Position numbers and translations under genes: made by a program. Of a stretch of DNA of 28,427 nucleotides, positions 1-6,671 are shown piece after piece (positions within the stretch are counted from its first letter, which is position 1; every line of letters begins with the position of its first letter). Origin of the DNA: Parabacteroides hominis (GTDB taxonomy: Bacteria > Bacteroidota > Bacteroidia > Bacteroidales > Tannerellaceae); contig NZ_JACOOJ010000048.1 of NCBI RefSeq assembly GCF_014287585.1, forward strand, positions 1-28,427, given 5' to 3'. The notes beneath the pieces are model-generated. The model ran no database searches, was not told where the DNA came from, and saw nothing but the letters and a program-made list of their open reading frames with translations.

Positions 1-257
1 CGGGATGATTGGGAGCTATCTTTTCCGATAAACTAACCGGAAAAAGTACATTTTGGTTGGATGTTAACTCTTTAAATACTATCTTAGCCATTGCTATAAT
101 GTTTGTTTTTTTGCAACGGGAAGTTACGAAAAGAGTGTATTTTATTGGAAATGAGCGTATATTAATCGCTCATGATAGTAATAGGTTACGATTTAGTTAG
201 TTATCTGCTGCATTATTCTTCTGCGCGTTGCGTAACCTTCAAAGAACTCTTCGTATG
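1..257. other. Left edge, no supported gene
   Basis: AT-rich stretch. A plus-strand frame opening with TTG at 9 runs to 200 (63 codons, one hydrophobic segment), but it starts directly after an in-frame stop, has only a TTG start and resembles no family I know. Another frame is open from base 1 to a stop at 34-36, which could be the last 11 codons of a gene cut by the window edge. A 7-bp inverted repeat (GGTTACG 184-190 / CGTAACC 231-237) lies near the end. A box matching the Bacteroides -7 consensus on the minus strand (TACTTTTG, 265-258) has no clear -33 partner. Confidence 0.3.
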
Positions 258-275
258 CAAAAGTAACAATAAAAC

Positions 276-299
276 GGGAGATTTTGATATGAATCTCCC
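276..299 (-). terminator. Terminator-like hairpin, leftward
   Basis: GGGAGATT (276-283) and AATCTCCC (292-299) form a perfect 8-bp stem with an 8-base loop. Read on the minus strand it is followed by GTTTTATTGTT, a T-rich tail, so it fits a Rho-independent terminator for leftward transcription coming from the 850 region. Termination activity is inferred. Confidence 0.45.
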
Positions 300-347
300 T
301 GATTTTTTCTATCTCATACAAGTTTTTCCGTAAAAGCGGCTTTATTC

Positions 348-394
348 GTCGGCACACCATCGTACAAAAGGATTTTGAACGAACGTGTGCCGAC
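348..394. repeat. 10-bp inverted repeat
   Basis: GTCGGCACAC (348-357) and GTGTGCCGAC (385-394) are perfect reverse complements separated by 27 bases. It lies between two terminator-like hairpins in a non-coding stretch and could be an RNA stem in a leftward transcript or a protein-binding site. Confidence 0.55.
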
Positions 395-414
395 TATCGC
401 ATAAGCGGAGAAAA

Positions 415-464
415 GGGCTTTGCCTCACGCCTAAACAACAGTTTAGACTGATGAGGCAAGGCCC
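415..464 (-). terminator. Nested hairpin with T-tail, leftward terminator
   Basis: The outer arms GGGCTTTGCCTCA (415-427) and TGAGGCAAGGCCC (452-464) pair over 13 bp with a single mismatch. Inside sits a second hairpin, CTAAAC (431-436) / GTTTAG (441-446), with an AACA loop. On the minus strand the stem is followed directly by TTTTCTCC. This is the strongest terminator-like structure in the first kilobase and it points left, although no minus-strand gene precedes it. Confidence 0.6.
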
Positions 465-845
465 ATTTCTTTTATGTTTATGCCAAAGAGGTGCTTTTAC
501 GGTTTTTCAGATGATTTTTCTTTTTCGCTGTTCCTTTGAGCCGGAAGCGGAAAGCCGTGTATGACCGCTTGTTCATAAATGGAACAAGCCGTCACCCACA
601 GCAGGCAAACCGGGAAGAATGATTTTATTTGCCCGCCCCGACACGTCTGGCCGGACAGATAAAACCATACTTCCTTACAGGTGGTTTGCCCGGTTTCACG
701 CTACCGGCTATGTTCTTTTTTTGTTGGGGACTTCCTTTGCTCACGGATTTCTCTTTTGAAGTTTTCTGTCTAATCTGCCTCTACTTCCGTTTACCTCCAT
801 TTTCGCGCCTTTCAGCGAGCCGCATCAGGTAGTCATTTTCGTTCT
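415..845 (-). ncRNA. Possible structured leftward RNA
   Basis: No convincing protein gene fills this stretch on either strand. On the minus strand it is bounded by a consensus-like -7 box (858-851) and a strong terminator-like hairpin (464-415). In between are an 8-bp hairpin (567-574 / 582-589) and an inverted repeat with two registers (604-614 against 683-696). That arrangement fits an RNA of about 430 bases. Its existence is inferred. It could instead be a decayed gene remnant: one minus-strand frame just after the promoter stays open for about 22 codons and then stops. Confidence 0.3.
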
Positions 846-850
846 GGGCA

Positions 851-858
851 CAAAGGTA
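851..858 (-). promoter_or_regulatory. Bacteroides -7 promoter box, leftward
   Basis: The minus strand reads TACCTTTG, an exact match to the Bacteroidetes -7 consensus TAnnTTTG, followed by TGCC. The -33 TTTG is not perfect: a TTG lies about 22 bases upstream. Transcription would run left into the hairpin-rich stretch. Confidence 0.5.
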
Positions 859-1121
859 ACTCCGGGATTTGACGGGAAAGCAAGGTCAAGCCTCCTGTTT
901 TCGGGAAAAATCTCCAGCCCTTTGGGTAGTATTTTTCCCGAAAAACCTTGCATTCCCGAATCCCTACCTTTTTAAGCACCCGAAACGAAAACGACCGATG
1001 CGACAGAAAGACGCATTAAAAAAAATGTCGGATAAACGAGAGGCAGATAAGATAGTTTGAAACTCAACTCCCTCAGCTCTTGAATCCGCATTAAAAACAA
1101 AAAATCAAAAACAGAACGGAT

Positions 1122-1457
1122 ATGGGAACAACAATGGCAACAAAATTCGTGGCTTGGGAAGTGCCGACATTGGAAGCACTGAAAGGCAGTAAGGTTTACA
1201 TTCTTCGTGAAAAACTGAACAACGGAGGACAGATGAACCGAGAGGAAAAGGATTGGCTTACACGCAACGTGAACAGCAACACCTATTTCAAGAGCGCAGT
1301 CCCCTTGCAAGGCTGGAGGTTTGACTTCTCCGATGTTCTCCGCACGTTTATCGTGTGCCAATACGGACATTGGACGGAATACAAGGCAACAGACAAGACA
1401 GGACTTCGCAGATACCTATACGGCAGGATAGACAACATTGTGGAACTTGAAAAATAG
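1122..1457 (+). CDS. Hypothetical protein of conjugative-transposon operon
   Basis: This is the first gene of an eight-gene plus-strand operon: 111 residues, soluble, with no signal peptide or membrane segment. I do not recognise a catalytic motif; it looks like a small conserved cargo protein of Bacteroides conjugative elements. Two ATGs are possible: 1122 (MGTTMATKF) and 1134. The first is preceded by an A-rich leader (TTAAAAACAAAAAATC), typical for translation starts in this phylum. The next gene begins 7 bases after its stop. Upstream, 859-1121 holds no gene and no complete promoter; TACCTTTT at 965-972 and TAGTTTG at 1053-1059 only approximate the -7 consensus. Confidence 0.7.
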   Translation: MGTTMATKFVAWEVPTLEALKGSKVYILREKLNNGGQMNREEKDWLTRNVNSNTYFKSAVPLQGWRFDFSDVLRTFIVCQYGHWTEYKATDKTGLRRYLYGRIDNIVELEK

Positions 1458-1464
1458 CGAAAAT

Positions 1465-1680
1465 ATGACGGCAACGGCAGACTTCAGACAAATGGCGCAA
1501 TACATAGGGCTTGCGATATGCGCCTTAATCATGCGCACCACCTTTTGGGTATTCGGCATCCTTTGGGGCATCGTCAGAGAAATAGTAAACGGAGTGTTCC
1601 GAGTGGCGATAGGCATCATCGTGGCTATCCTTTCCACAATCGCCTTCTTCGGCTTCATCCTTTGGTTATTCACCCTTTAA
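1465..1680 (+). CDS. Small membrane protein
   Basis: 71 residues from ATG 1465 (MTATADF), placed 7 bases after the previous stop. An ATG at 1438 is in frame but overlaps the preceding gene by 20 bases and is less likely. Roughly residues 10-35 and 42-68 form two strongly hydrophobic segments (AQYIGLAICALIM; FRVAIGIIVAILSTIAFFGF), so an inner-membrane hairpin is expected. No motif gives a function. Its place in a transfer-element operon suggests an auxiliary role, but this is only context. Confidence 0.65.
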   Translation: MTATADFRQMAQYIGLAICALIMRTTFWVFGILWGIVREIVNGVFRVAIGIIVAILSTIAFFGFILWLFTL

Positions 1681-1691
1681 TCCTTACCGAC

Positions 1692-1913
1692 ATGGCAAAG
1701 AGAAACAGCAAGACGGCAGCGCAGCAATGCAGATACTACGAGGTGGACAACATATTCGAGTACATGGTGGAAACATACATCAACGGCAACATATCCGTGT
1801 TCCGTGAACTATACCACGAACTGAACAAGGACGCACGGAAGGACTTTATGGACTTCCTTTTGAACGAGGTGGAGCCGATTTATTGGAGAGAGATACTGAA
1901 ACAGACAATCTAA
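1692..1913 (+). CDS. Hypothetical protein, small acidic
   Basis: 73 residues from ATG 1692 (MAKRNSKTAAQQC), 11 bases after the preceding stop; the frame is open further upstream but that part is an out-of-frame shadow of the membrane-protein gene. The protein has a basic N-terminus, then an acidic helical region (VDNIFEYMVETYINGN; LYHELNKDARKDFMDFLLNEV). No family is recognised. Helical content and operon position suggest a small accessory or regulatory protein. Confidence 0.65.
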   Translation: MAKRNSKTAAQQCRYYEVDNIFEYMVETYINGNISVFRELYHELNKDARKDFMDFLLNEVEPIYWREILKQTI

Positions 1914-1925
1914 AGCGACAGCGAT

Positions 1926-2354
1926 ATGAAAACAACAGACCATTTCAAGAGAACGATACAGATGTATTTGGAGCAACGTGCGGCGGAAGATGCGCTCTTT
2001 GCCAAGAACTACCGCAACCCTGCCAAGAACATAGACGATTGCGTGACCTACATTCTGAACTATGTGCAGAAAAGCGGTTGCAACGGCTTCACGGACGGGG
2101 AGATATACGGACAAGCCGTACACTACTATGACGAGAACGAGATAGAGGTGGGCAAGCCTATCCAATGCCAAGTAGCCGTGAACCATGTGGTGGAACTCAC
2201 CGCAGAGGAAAAGGCGGAAGCACGTCAGAAGGCTATCCGACAATATCAAGAGGAGGAAGTCCGCAAGTTGCAGAACCGCAACAAACCGAGAACCGCCACC
2301 AAAGCGACCACCCAAGAAGTACAACAACCCTCATTATTTGATTTAGGCTTATGA
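1926..2354 (+). CDS. PcfK-like protein
   Basis: 142 residues. Sequence style and pairing with the next gene match the PcfK-like family found beside PcfJ in conjugative elements, including enterococcal pCF10; the biochemical role is not established. The N-terminal ~90 residues are a compact domain (MKTTDHFKRTIQMYLEQ; NIDDCVTYILNYVQKSGCNG) and residues ~95-130 are a charged helix rich in E, K, R and Q. The C-terminus ends in QPSLFDLGL, which resembles a bacterial sliding-clamp-binding peptide (QLxLF type). The stop overlaps the next start as ATGA (2351-2354), indicating translational coupling with the PcfJ-like gene. Confidence 0.75.
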   Translation: MKTTDHFKRTIQMYLEQRAAEDALFAKNYRNPAKNIDDCVTYILNYVQKSGCNGFTDGEIYGQAVHYYDENEIEVGKPIQCQVAVNHVVELTAEEKAEARQKAIRQYQEEEVRKLQNRNKPRTATKATTQEVQQPSLFDLGL

Positions 2355-3634
2355 AACCGAGAACACATATACAGCAGGAAGTCGCACATCTGAGCAAGCG
2401 ACTACCGAGATTGACCGCCACGCAAAAGGCATACGCTTTCCGTCATTGCTTCAAGCACTACGCAATCAAGAGAGCGGACGGCACGAACATCTGTACCGAG
2501 TGCGGACATTCGTGGAAGAGCGACCACGACCTTGCAGACACCCTTTGCGGATGCACCTGCCCCCATTGCGGTATGCAGTTGGAAGAGTTGCGCACCCGAA
2601 AGAGCGTTTTCAACGACAATGAGTATTTCTCCATCGTTACGACCAGCAGGCAGTACCAAGTGATACGCTTCTTCTTCGTCAAGTCCCGATACAAGGCAGG
2701 GCAAGCAGCCGAGTATTCAATTTATGAAGTGGTGCAGAGGTGGATTTCACCCGATGGAAAGACAACGACCGTTGCCCGACTGCGTGGTATGTCAATGTTG
2801 TATTACGACCAATGGTCTGAATACAGCGACATGGAGGTACGCAAGCAAAACAAACTCCAAGCATACGATATTGCCCCAATATGCACCCATCCCCGACAGC
2901 GTTTCATCCCCGAACTGAAACGCAACGGCTTCAAGGGGAACTATCACAACACACTGCCGTATGACCTTTTCACGGCTATCCTTTCCGACAGCCGAGCCGA
3001 AACACTCTTGAAGGCAGGGCAATACGCCATGTTGCGCCACTATATCCGCAGTTCCTTTGACATGGGACGGTATTGGGCATCCGTTAAGATTTGCATCCGC
3101 AACGGCTACACCATTTCGGACGGCTCCGTATGGTGCGACACCATAGACCTCCTGCGTCATTTTGGCAAGGACACGAACAGCCCGAAGTACGTCTGCCCTA
3201 CCGACCTCAAAGCGGAACACGACAAGTTGGTGAGAAAACGCAACCTGCAAAGGGAGCGTGAGCGGACGGAACAGCAACGGCAAAAGGCGATTGAGGACGA
3301 GAAGAACTATCTGAAAGCCAAAGGCATCTTCTTCGGACTTGTGTTCTCCGACAGCCTTATCTGCATCAAGGTCATAGAGAGCGTGGAGGAAATGGCAGAA
3401 GAAGGGCGGATGATGCACCATTGTGTGGGCGGTTATCACAACAAGGCAAACTCCCTTATCCTATCCGCCACCATTGACGGCAAACGGATTGAAACGATAG
3501 AAGTGTCACTGAAAACGCTGAAAGTGGTACAGAGCAGAGGGGTATGCAATTCCAATACCGAGTACCACGACCGCATCATCCGACTTGTGGAGAACAATGC
3601 CGGACTTATCCGTCAGCGGATGAACGCAGCATAA
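2351..3634 (+). CDS. PcfJ-like protein
   Basis: 427 residues. The hallmark is the C-terminal PcfJ domain with MMHHCVGGYHNKA at about residues 353-365. PcfJ-like proteins occur on plasmids and conjugative transposons; nucleic-acid processing is suspected for the family but unproven. The N-terminal part carries Cys pairs that look like a zinc ribbon: C48-x2-C51 and C70-x2-C73, with extra C66 and C68. Residues ~295-320 form a highly charged coiled-coil-like helix (LVRKRNLQRERERTEQQRQ). Translation is coupled to the PcfK-like gene by a 4-base overlap, so the two probably act together. Confidence in the family is good, in the function low. Confidence 0.82.
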   Translation: MKPRTHIQQEVAHLSKRLPRLTATQKAYAFRHCFKHYAIKRADGTNICTECGHSWKSDHDLADTLCGCTCPHCGMQLEELRTRKSVFNDNEYFSIVTTSRQYQVIRFFFVKSRYKAGQAAEYSIYEVVQRWISPDGKTTTVARLRGMSMLYYDQWSEYSDMEVRKQNKLQAYDIAPICTHPRQRFIPELKRNGFKGNYHNTLPYDLFTAILSDSRAETLLKAGQYAMLRHYIRSSFDMGRYWASVKICIRNGYTISDGSVWCDTIDLLRHFGKDTNSPKYVCPTDLKAEHDKLVRKRNLQRERERTEQQRQKAIEDEKNYLKAKGIFFGLVFSDSLICIKVIESVEEMAEEGRMMHHCVGGYHNKANSLILSATIDGKRIETIEVSLKTLKVVQSRGVCNSNTEYHDRIIRLVENNAGLIRQRMNAA

Positions 3635-3658
3635 TATCAACCTATAATAAAGAACAAT

Positions 3659-3916
3659 ATGGAAGTAAGATTTGAAAGCATGGTTTGCTTGTGGGACGAT
3701 AAAATCCCCACGATGTTCCTTGAATTTATGAACCTCCTCACTTTTTGTCAGAGTGAGGAGCAGTTAAGGGCGGGTGTAAAAGACTTTTCCGAGAAGCACG
3801 AACTTGACAAGTTCTTCCTTTACGGCTTCGGCTCACACCATTTCTACCTGCACCAACGCTATACGAGTAACCCCGAAATGGTGATGCAGAACAGAGTTTT
3901 GTCAGTACATTTCTAA
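3659..3916 (+). CDS. Hypothetical protein
   Basis: 85 residues starting at an ATG preceded by an A-rich leader (AATAAAGAACAAT), 24 bases after the PcfJ-like gene. Soluble and slightly acidic, with an aromatic-rich C-terminal half (FFLYGFGSHHFYLHQRYTS). No motif is recognised. It is one of several short proteins that commonly follow PcfJ in Bacteroides elements; the operon assignment rests on close spacing and shared strand. Confidence 0.62.
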   Translation: MEVRFESMVCLWDDKIPTMFLEFMNLLTFCQSEEQLRAGVKDFSEKHELDKFFLYGFGSHHFYLHQRYTSNPEMVMQNRVLSVHF

Positions 3917-3935
3917 CCACTTAAAAACAACGATT

Positions 3936-4166
3936 ATGAGTACACGGATGACCATCAACGGAGTAAGCACCTGCACGAAAGCAGGGACAGAGAAATACGA
4001 GAAGTTCCAAACGGGTATCGGCAGACGCAAGCGGACACTTGTGCAATACGACTACCGCCACACGGACGGGGAATTATTCTCTTGTGTGAAACCCACGTTG
4101 GACGAGTGCCGAACCGCACGGGACAAGTGGCTGACGGCAAAAAGAGGAAAGGAGGACAAGCGATGA
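3936..4166 (+). CDS. DUF3873-like protein
   Basis: 76 residues beginning MSTRMTINGVSTCTKAG. The sequence, with the segment YDYRHTDGELFSC and the end DECRTARDKWL, fits what I know of DUF3873, a small family frequent on Bacteroides conjugative elements with no known function. Two Cys residues (about 13 and 50) might bind metal or be incidental. It lies 19 bases after the preceding gene, and its stop overlaps the next start as ATGA at 4163-4166. Confidence 0.65.
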   Translation: MSTRMTINGVSTCTKAGTEKYEKFQTGIGRRKRTLVQYDYRHTDGELFSCVKPTLDECRTARDKWLTAKRGKEDKR

Positions 4167-4411
4167 ACGAAGCAGGCTACCAAACGCTGATAGTCAAGTT
4201 CAGCAAGCCCATCACGGAATTGGACGGCATCTTTGACGATGCCGAAGCGTGGGGAGTTGAAACCCTTAAAGGATGGGTAGAGGACTATGAGAGCAGTCGG
4301 TTTACCGCCATTGACACCCACACGGCAGTCATAACGAGCGAGTACAATATGGAGTGTGTGAAAACATGGTTGGAAAGGAACACCCCCATAGCCGAGAAAA
4401 CAGAATTTTGA
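4163..4411 (+). CDS. Hypothetical protein
   Basis: 82 residues from ATG 4163 (MNEAGYQTLIVKF), chosen because it overlaps the previous stop by 4 bases and follows AGGAGGACAAGCG, an unusually good Shine-Dalgarno-like stretch for this phylum. The frame extends upstream but only as a shadow. The protein is acidic (ITELDGIFDDAEAWGVETL) with no recognised motif. Probable translational coupling with the DUF3873-like gene. Confidence 0.6.
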   Translation: MNEAGYQTLIVKFSKPITELDGIFDDAEAWGVETLKGWVEDYESSRFTAIDTHTAVITSEYNMECVKTWLERNTPIAEKTEF

Positions 4412-4458
4412 ACATTCGGGCGGTGTCCGCACCGCCCGAACATAGCACCCAAAGAAGA

Positions 4459-4773
4459 ATGAATATGATAGCAAAGACAATTTTGGAGCAGATAGGTGGC
4501 AGACGCTTTGCCGCCATGACGGGAAGCAAAGACTTCATAGACATGGGCAACGGCTTACGCATGAGCCTTGCGAGGAACAAGACGAGTGCCAACCGCCTTG
4601 ACATCATCTATGATGCAGGGGCAGACCTCTACAATATGCGCTTCTACCGCAGGACGTTCAGCAAAAAGACATTCGAGTGCAAGACGAAGGACATTGAAAC
4701 GCACGAGGGAATATATTGCGATATGCTGGAGGAAATGTTCACGATGGTGACGGGGCTTTACACCCGTTTTTGA
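4459..4773 (+). CDS. Hypothetical protein, last gene of PcfJ operon
   Basis: 104 residues from ATG 4459 (MNMIAKTILEQ); ATG 4465 is also possible. It contains IGGRRFAAMTGSKDF near the N-terminus, then alternating strand and helix character (RLDIIYDAGADLYNMRFYR), ending in LEEMFTMVTGLYTRF. This style of protein is common on Bacteroides mobile elements and phages, but I know no function. It is followed within 6 bases by a strong hairpin terminator, marking the operon end. Confidence 0.62.
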   Translation: MNMIAKTILEQIGGRRFAAMTGSKDFIDMGNGLRMSLARNKTSANRLDIIYDAGADLYNMRFYRRTFSKKTFECKTKDIETHEGIYCDMLEEMFTMVTGLYTRF

Positions 4774-4778
4774 GAGGT

Positions 4779-4796
4779 GGGCGGCGAAAGCCGCCC
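4779..4796 (+). terminator. GC-rich terminator of PcfJ operon
   Basis: GGGCGGC-GAAA-GCCGCCC forms a perfect 7-bp stem with a stable GNRA tetraloop immediately after the last stop codon, followed by TACTTTCTTTC. It should end rightward transcription of the accessory operon. Confidence 0.75.
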
Positions 4797-4851
4797 TACT
4801 TTCTTTCAGTGAGCATGATGGCGGACAAAGAAAGTAGCAAAGAAACCTTTG
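4796..4851. repeat. 11-bp inverted repeat plus small hairpin
   Basis: CTACTTTCTTT (4796-4806) and AAAGAAAGTAG (4827-4837) are perfect reverse complements around 20 bases, directly followed by CAAAG-AAAC-CTTTG (4838-4851). Together with the GC-rich hairpin this gives three stacked stems between convergent genes. It may back up termination from both sides. Confidence 0.55.
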
Positions 4852-4866
4852 TCCCAATCTACGATG

Positions 4867-5514
4867 TTATTGCCTAATTTCTGACATATAAATTCGTTTG
4901 TATTCACTACTTTCTATTGGCTCTATATCGGTTATTTCAAATGAAGTTCCTCTCAAAAAATTGACTTGCGTTTCCTGACCATGATTATAAATCATGTATA
5001 GACAATGTGCTTGCGTTTCATTTTCAGGAAGAGTTTTTATAACATAAACATCACTTCTGTTTTGTTTCCAATCTTCGGTTGTTGTCGTAAGGCTATGGGA
5101 AGGTTGGTATATATCACCTACTTCAAAATTTGTTTTATCTCCAGTTTTAGTAAAACGATATAATATATTTCCGTTAAACTTAGGTGCTTTGTTTATTATA
5201 CTGTTTAGTACAATTTGCATTTCGTGAACAATATCAGGCACTTCTCCATAATAATTGTCATCTCTAAATGCATACGATATATTACCAAGAAAACAGGCTA
5301 ATATCATTTTTTCCACATCGGTTAGCCCATAGCGATTTTCCTTGTCAATGTTGTTGTGCTGAAAACTCTGAAAAGGTTTTTTACCCAAGAAACTCAAAGG
5401 GTCATATGAAAAGCCAAATTCTTCAAGTTCCTCATTCCAAACTAATTCCGGCTCAGCTTGTGAGGATGCTAAATACTTTTCTTCTTCCGATAAGAAATAT
5501 TGAATATCTTTCAT
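4867..5514 (-). CDS. Putative mono-ADP-ribosyltransferase-like protein (AT-rich cargo)
   Basis: 215 residues starting MKDIQYFLSEEEKY. The layout resembles R-S-E type mono-ADP-ribosyltransferases: a helical N-lobe (LTDVEKMILACFLGN), then LYRF with candidate Arg120, an S-T-S-like strand (SLTTTT, 141-146), and a C-terminal ETQVNFLRGTSFEI where the catalytic E-x-E loop is expected. The second, catalytic Glu is replaced by Gln183 (E181-T-Q183). If the fold is right, the protein may be inactive, altered in activity or a binder. It is clearly more AT-rich than both flanks and has its own -7 box (5544-5537), so it looks like a separately acquired cargo gene. It converges with the PcfJ operon. The family call is from pattern recognition only. 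Confidence 0.5.
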   Translation of the reverse strand: MKDIQYFLSEEEKYLASSQAEPELVWNEELEEFGFSYDPLSFLGKKPFQSFQHNNIDKENRYGLTDVEKMILACFLGNISYAFRDDNYYGEVPDIVHEMQIVLNSIINKAPKFNGNILYRFTKTGDKTNFEVGDIYQPSHSLTTTTEDWKQNRSDVYVIKTLPENETQAHCLYMIYNHGQETQVNFLRGTSFEITDIEPIESSEYKRIYMSEIRQ

Positions 5515-5536
5515 TTTATCTCTAAATTACTAACAA

Positions 5537-5544
5537 CAAAGGTA
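5537..5544 (-). promoter_or_regulatory. -7 promoter box of the ADP-ribosyltransferase-like gene
   Basis: The minus strand reads TACCTTTG, an exact Bacteroides -7 consensus, 22 bases upstream of the ATG at 5514. The -33 zone (CATTG) is imperfect and falls in the arm of the 5561-5606 hairpin. Confidence 0.55.
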
Positions 5545-5560
5545 ATTGTTTTATTTGAAA

Positions 5561-5606
5561 CAATGGCATTTAAGTTCTTAGAATAACCAGAACTTAAATG
5601 CCATTG
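5561..5606 (-). terminator. 18-bp hairpin terminating the tra operon
   Basis: CAATGGCATTTAAGTTCT (5561-5578) and AGAACTTAAATGCCATTG (5589-5606) are perfect reverse complements with a 10-base loop. The structure starts 8 bases after the lysozyme stop codon on the minus strand and is followed by TTTCAAATAAAAC, only a weak T-tail. It would end the leftward tra transcript and insulate the next gene, whose promoter lies just beyond. Confidence 0.65.
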
Positions 5607-5613
5607 AAATCTA

Positions 5614-6144
5614 TTACGGGATATACAGCAGTGCAAACTCCGCCTTTCTCCGTTTGAGCAGCATGGCGTGCCGTTTTCCCTTGAAGTTGCAGAAAGCGAT
5701 ATACTCCCGATAAATGTTTCTGTCACCCGCCTCCAGCTTTCGGATCAGCGTACTTTTGGGTATCTTTCCGCTTCCCAAGAGCCGATACGGACCGACATTG
5801 TATGCAAGGGTGGCAAGCAAGAGCGAATCCTTCCCGAACTGCCGGAACATCGCGCAGAACTTCCGCAGGTCTTTCCGCAGAAGCACGTCCGCCTGCCGCT
5901 TCGTCATGGTGCGTGCCGAATACCTTTCGCCCGGTAACAACTTATGCCCATATTCCACATACGGGTGATGTTTCTCCGAGTGCCAACCCTCAAAATATTT
6001 AGTGCATCGCACCGCCCTCTCAAATGGTGGCAGCCGGTAGATAGCCGCCTGCCGCCCGTCCGTTCCCTCATGGCGGCTGTCCCGTGCGGACACGGAACAG
6101 ACCGCCAAAAACGAACAAAGGATAGCCATGAATACACGCATCAT
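5614..6144 (-). CDS. Lysozyme (GH24-like) of the conjugation operon
   Basis: 176 residues with an N-terminal signal peptide (MRVFMAILCSFLAVCSVSA). It resembles phage-type lysozymes: a candidate catalytic Glu in YFEGWH (E52), the YGH motif at 65-67, and NVGPYRLLGSG further on. It should cut peptidoglycan so that the transfer channel can pass the wall. As the last gene of the tra operon it matches the lysozyme commonly found after traQ in Bacteroidetes elements. The first ATG (6144) overlaps the traQ stop as ATGA; a second ATG follows at once at 6141. The usual TIGYGH is YVEYGH here, so the family match is divergent. Confidence 0.78.
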   Translation of the reverse strand: MMRVFMAILCSFLAVCSVSARDSRHEGTDGRQAAIYRLPPFERAVRCTKYFEGWHSEKHHPYVEYGHKLLPGERYSARTMTKRQADVLLRKDLRKFCAMFRQFGKDSLLLATLAYNVGPYRLLGSGKIPKSTLIRKLEAGDRNIYREYIAFCNFKGKRHAMLLKRRKAEFALLYIP

Positions 6145-6653
6145 CGTGTAAGGGACTTGAAGTTGCCGATGGGAATAACTGAAATAACCCCGTCATTCTT
6201 CACGTTACGGTTGTTGAAATCAAATTCCAACTCGTAGGAGTTGCCGAAGTTGTCCTCCACCACCACGATGAAGTTGTGTGCCTCGTCACCCTCTGCCGTG
6301 TAATACAGTCGGAACTTTTCGTTTTCGAGCAGGTAGCGGTCGTTGGGCAGGAACGTGATTCCGTTGTCCATTTTCAGCGTACCTTCTCCCTCGAACTGGA
6401 AATACCGGATGGTATAGAGTGTGTTGGCGAAGTCACCCGTCTTTTTCAATTCACAGCGGATTTCCACCGTCTGTCCCTTCGTTACCTTGTTCGGCACGGG
6501 CATGGTTTCCACCGTGAAGGGATAGGATTGCTGGATGTCCATGTCATCGTCACACGACACGAGCGTGAGCGACACAGCGGCGAACAGGCAGAGTGCCAAC
6601 GCCTTGAAGATTGATGTTCTCTTGTTCTTGTTTTTGTTGTTCAGTATGTTCAT
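6141..6653 (-). CDS. traQ: Conjugative transposon protein TraQ (DUF3872 lipoprotein)
   Basis: 170 residues. A basic N-terminus, hydrophobic segment and lipobox (TLVSC, Cys34) mark a lipoprotein, followed by a Bacteroides-like acidic stretch (DDDMD) that favours surface export. The rest (TKGQTVEIRCELKKTG and many short strands) looks like an immunoglobulin-like beta domain, consistent with DUF3872/TraQ. Its place between the primase-like gene and the lysozyme fits the CTnDOT order. The leader (CTTAAAAATCAAAGGACAATG) is A-rich and loosely resembles the repeated leader motif found before traN and traI. Confidence 0.85.
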   Translation of the reverse strand: MNILNNKNKNKRTSIFKALALCLFAAVSLTLVSCDDDMDIQQSYPFTVETMPVPNKVTKGQTVEIRCELKKTGDFANTLYTIRYFQFEGEGTLKMDNGITFLPNDRYLLENEKFRLYYTAEGDEAHNFIVVVEDNFGNSYELEFDFNNRNVKNDGVISVIPIGNFKSLTR

Positions 6654-6671
6654 TGTCCTTTGATTTTTAAG

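Noticed and set aside
9..200. 63-codon ORF at the left edge
   Set aside because: TTG start directly after a stop, no homologue recognised, AT-rich stretch where such frames arise by chance. Kept only as a note.
629..832. 67-codon plus-strand ORF
   Set aside because: Crosses inverted repeats and has a biased Leu/Phe/Pro composition with no leader; the region looks non-coding.
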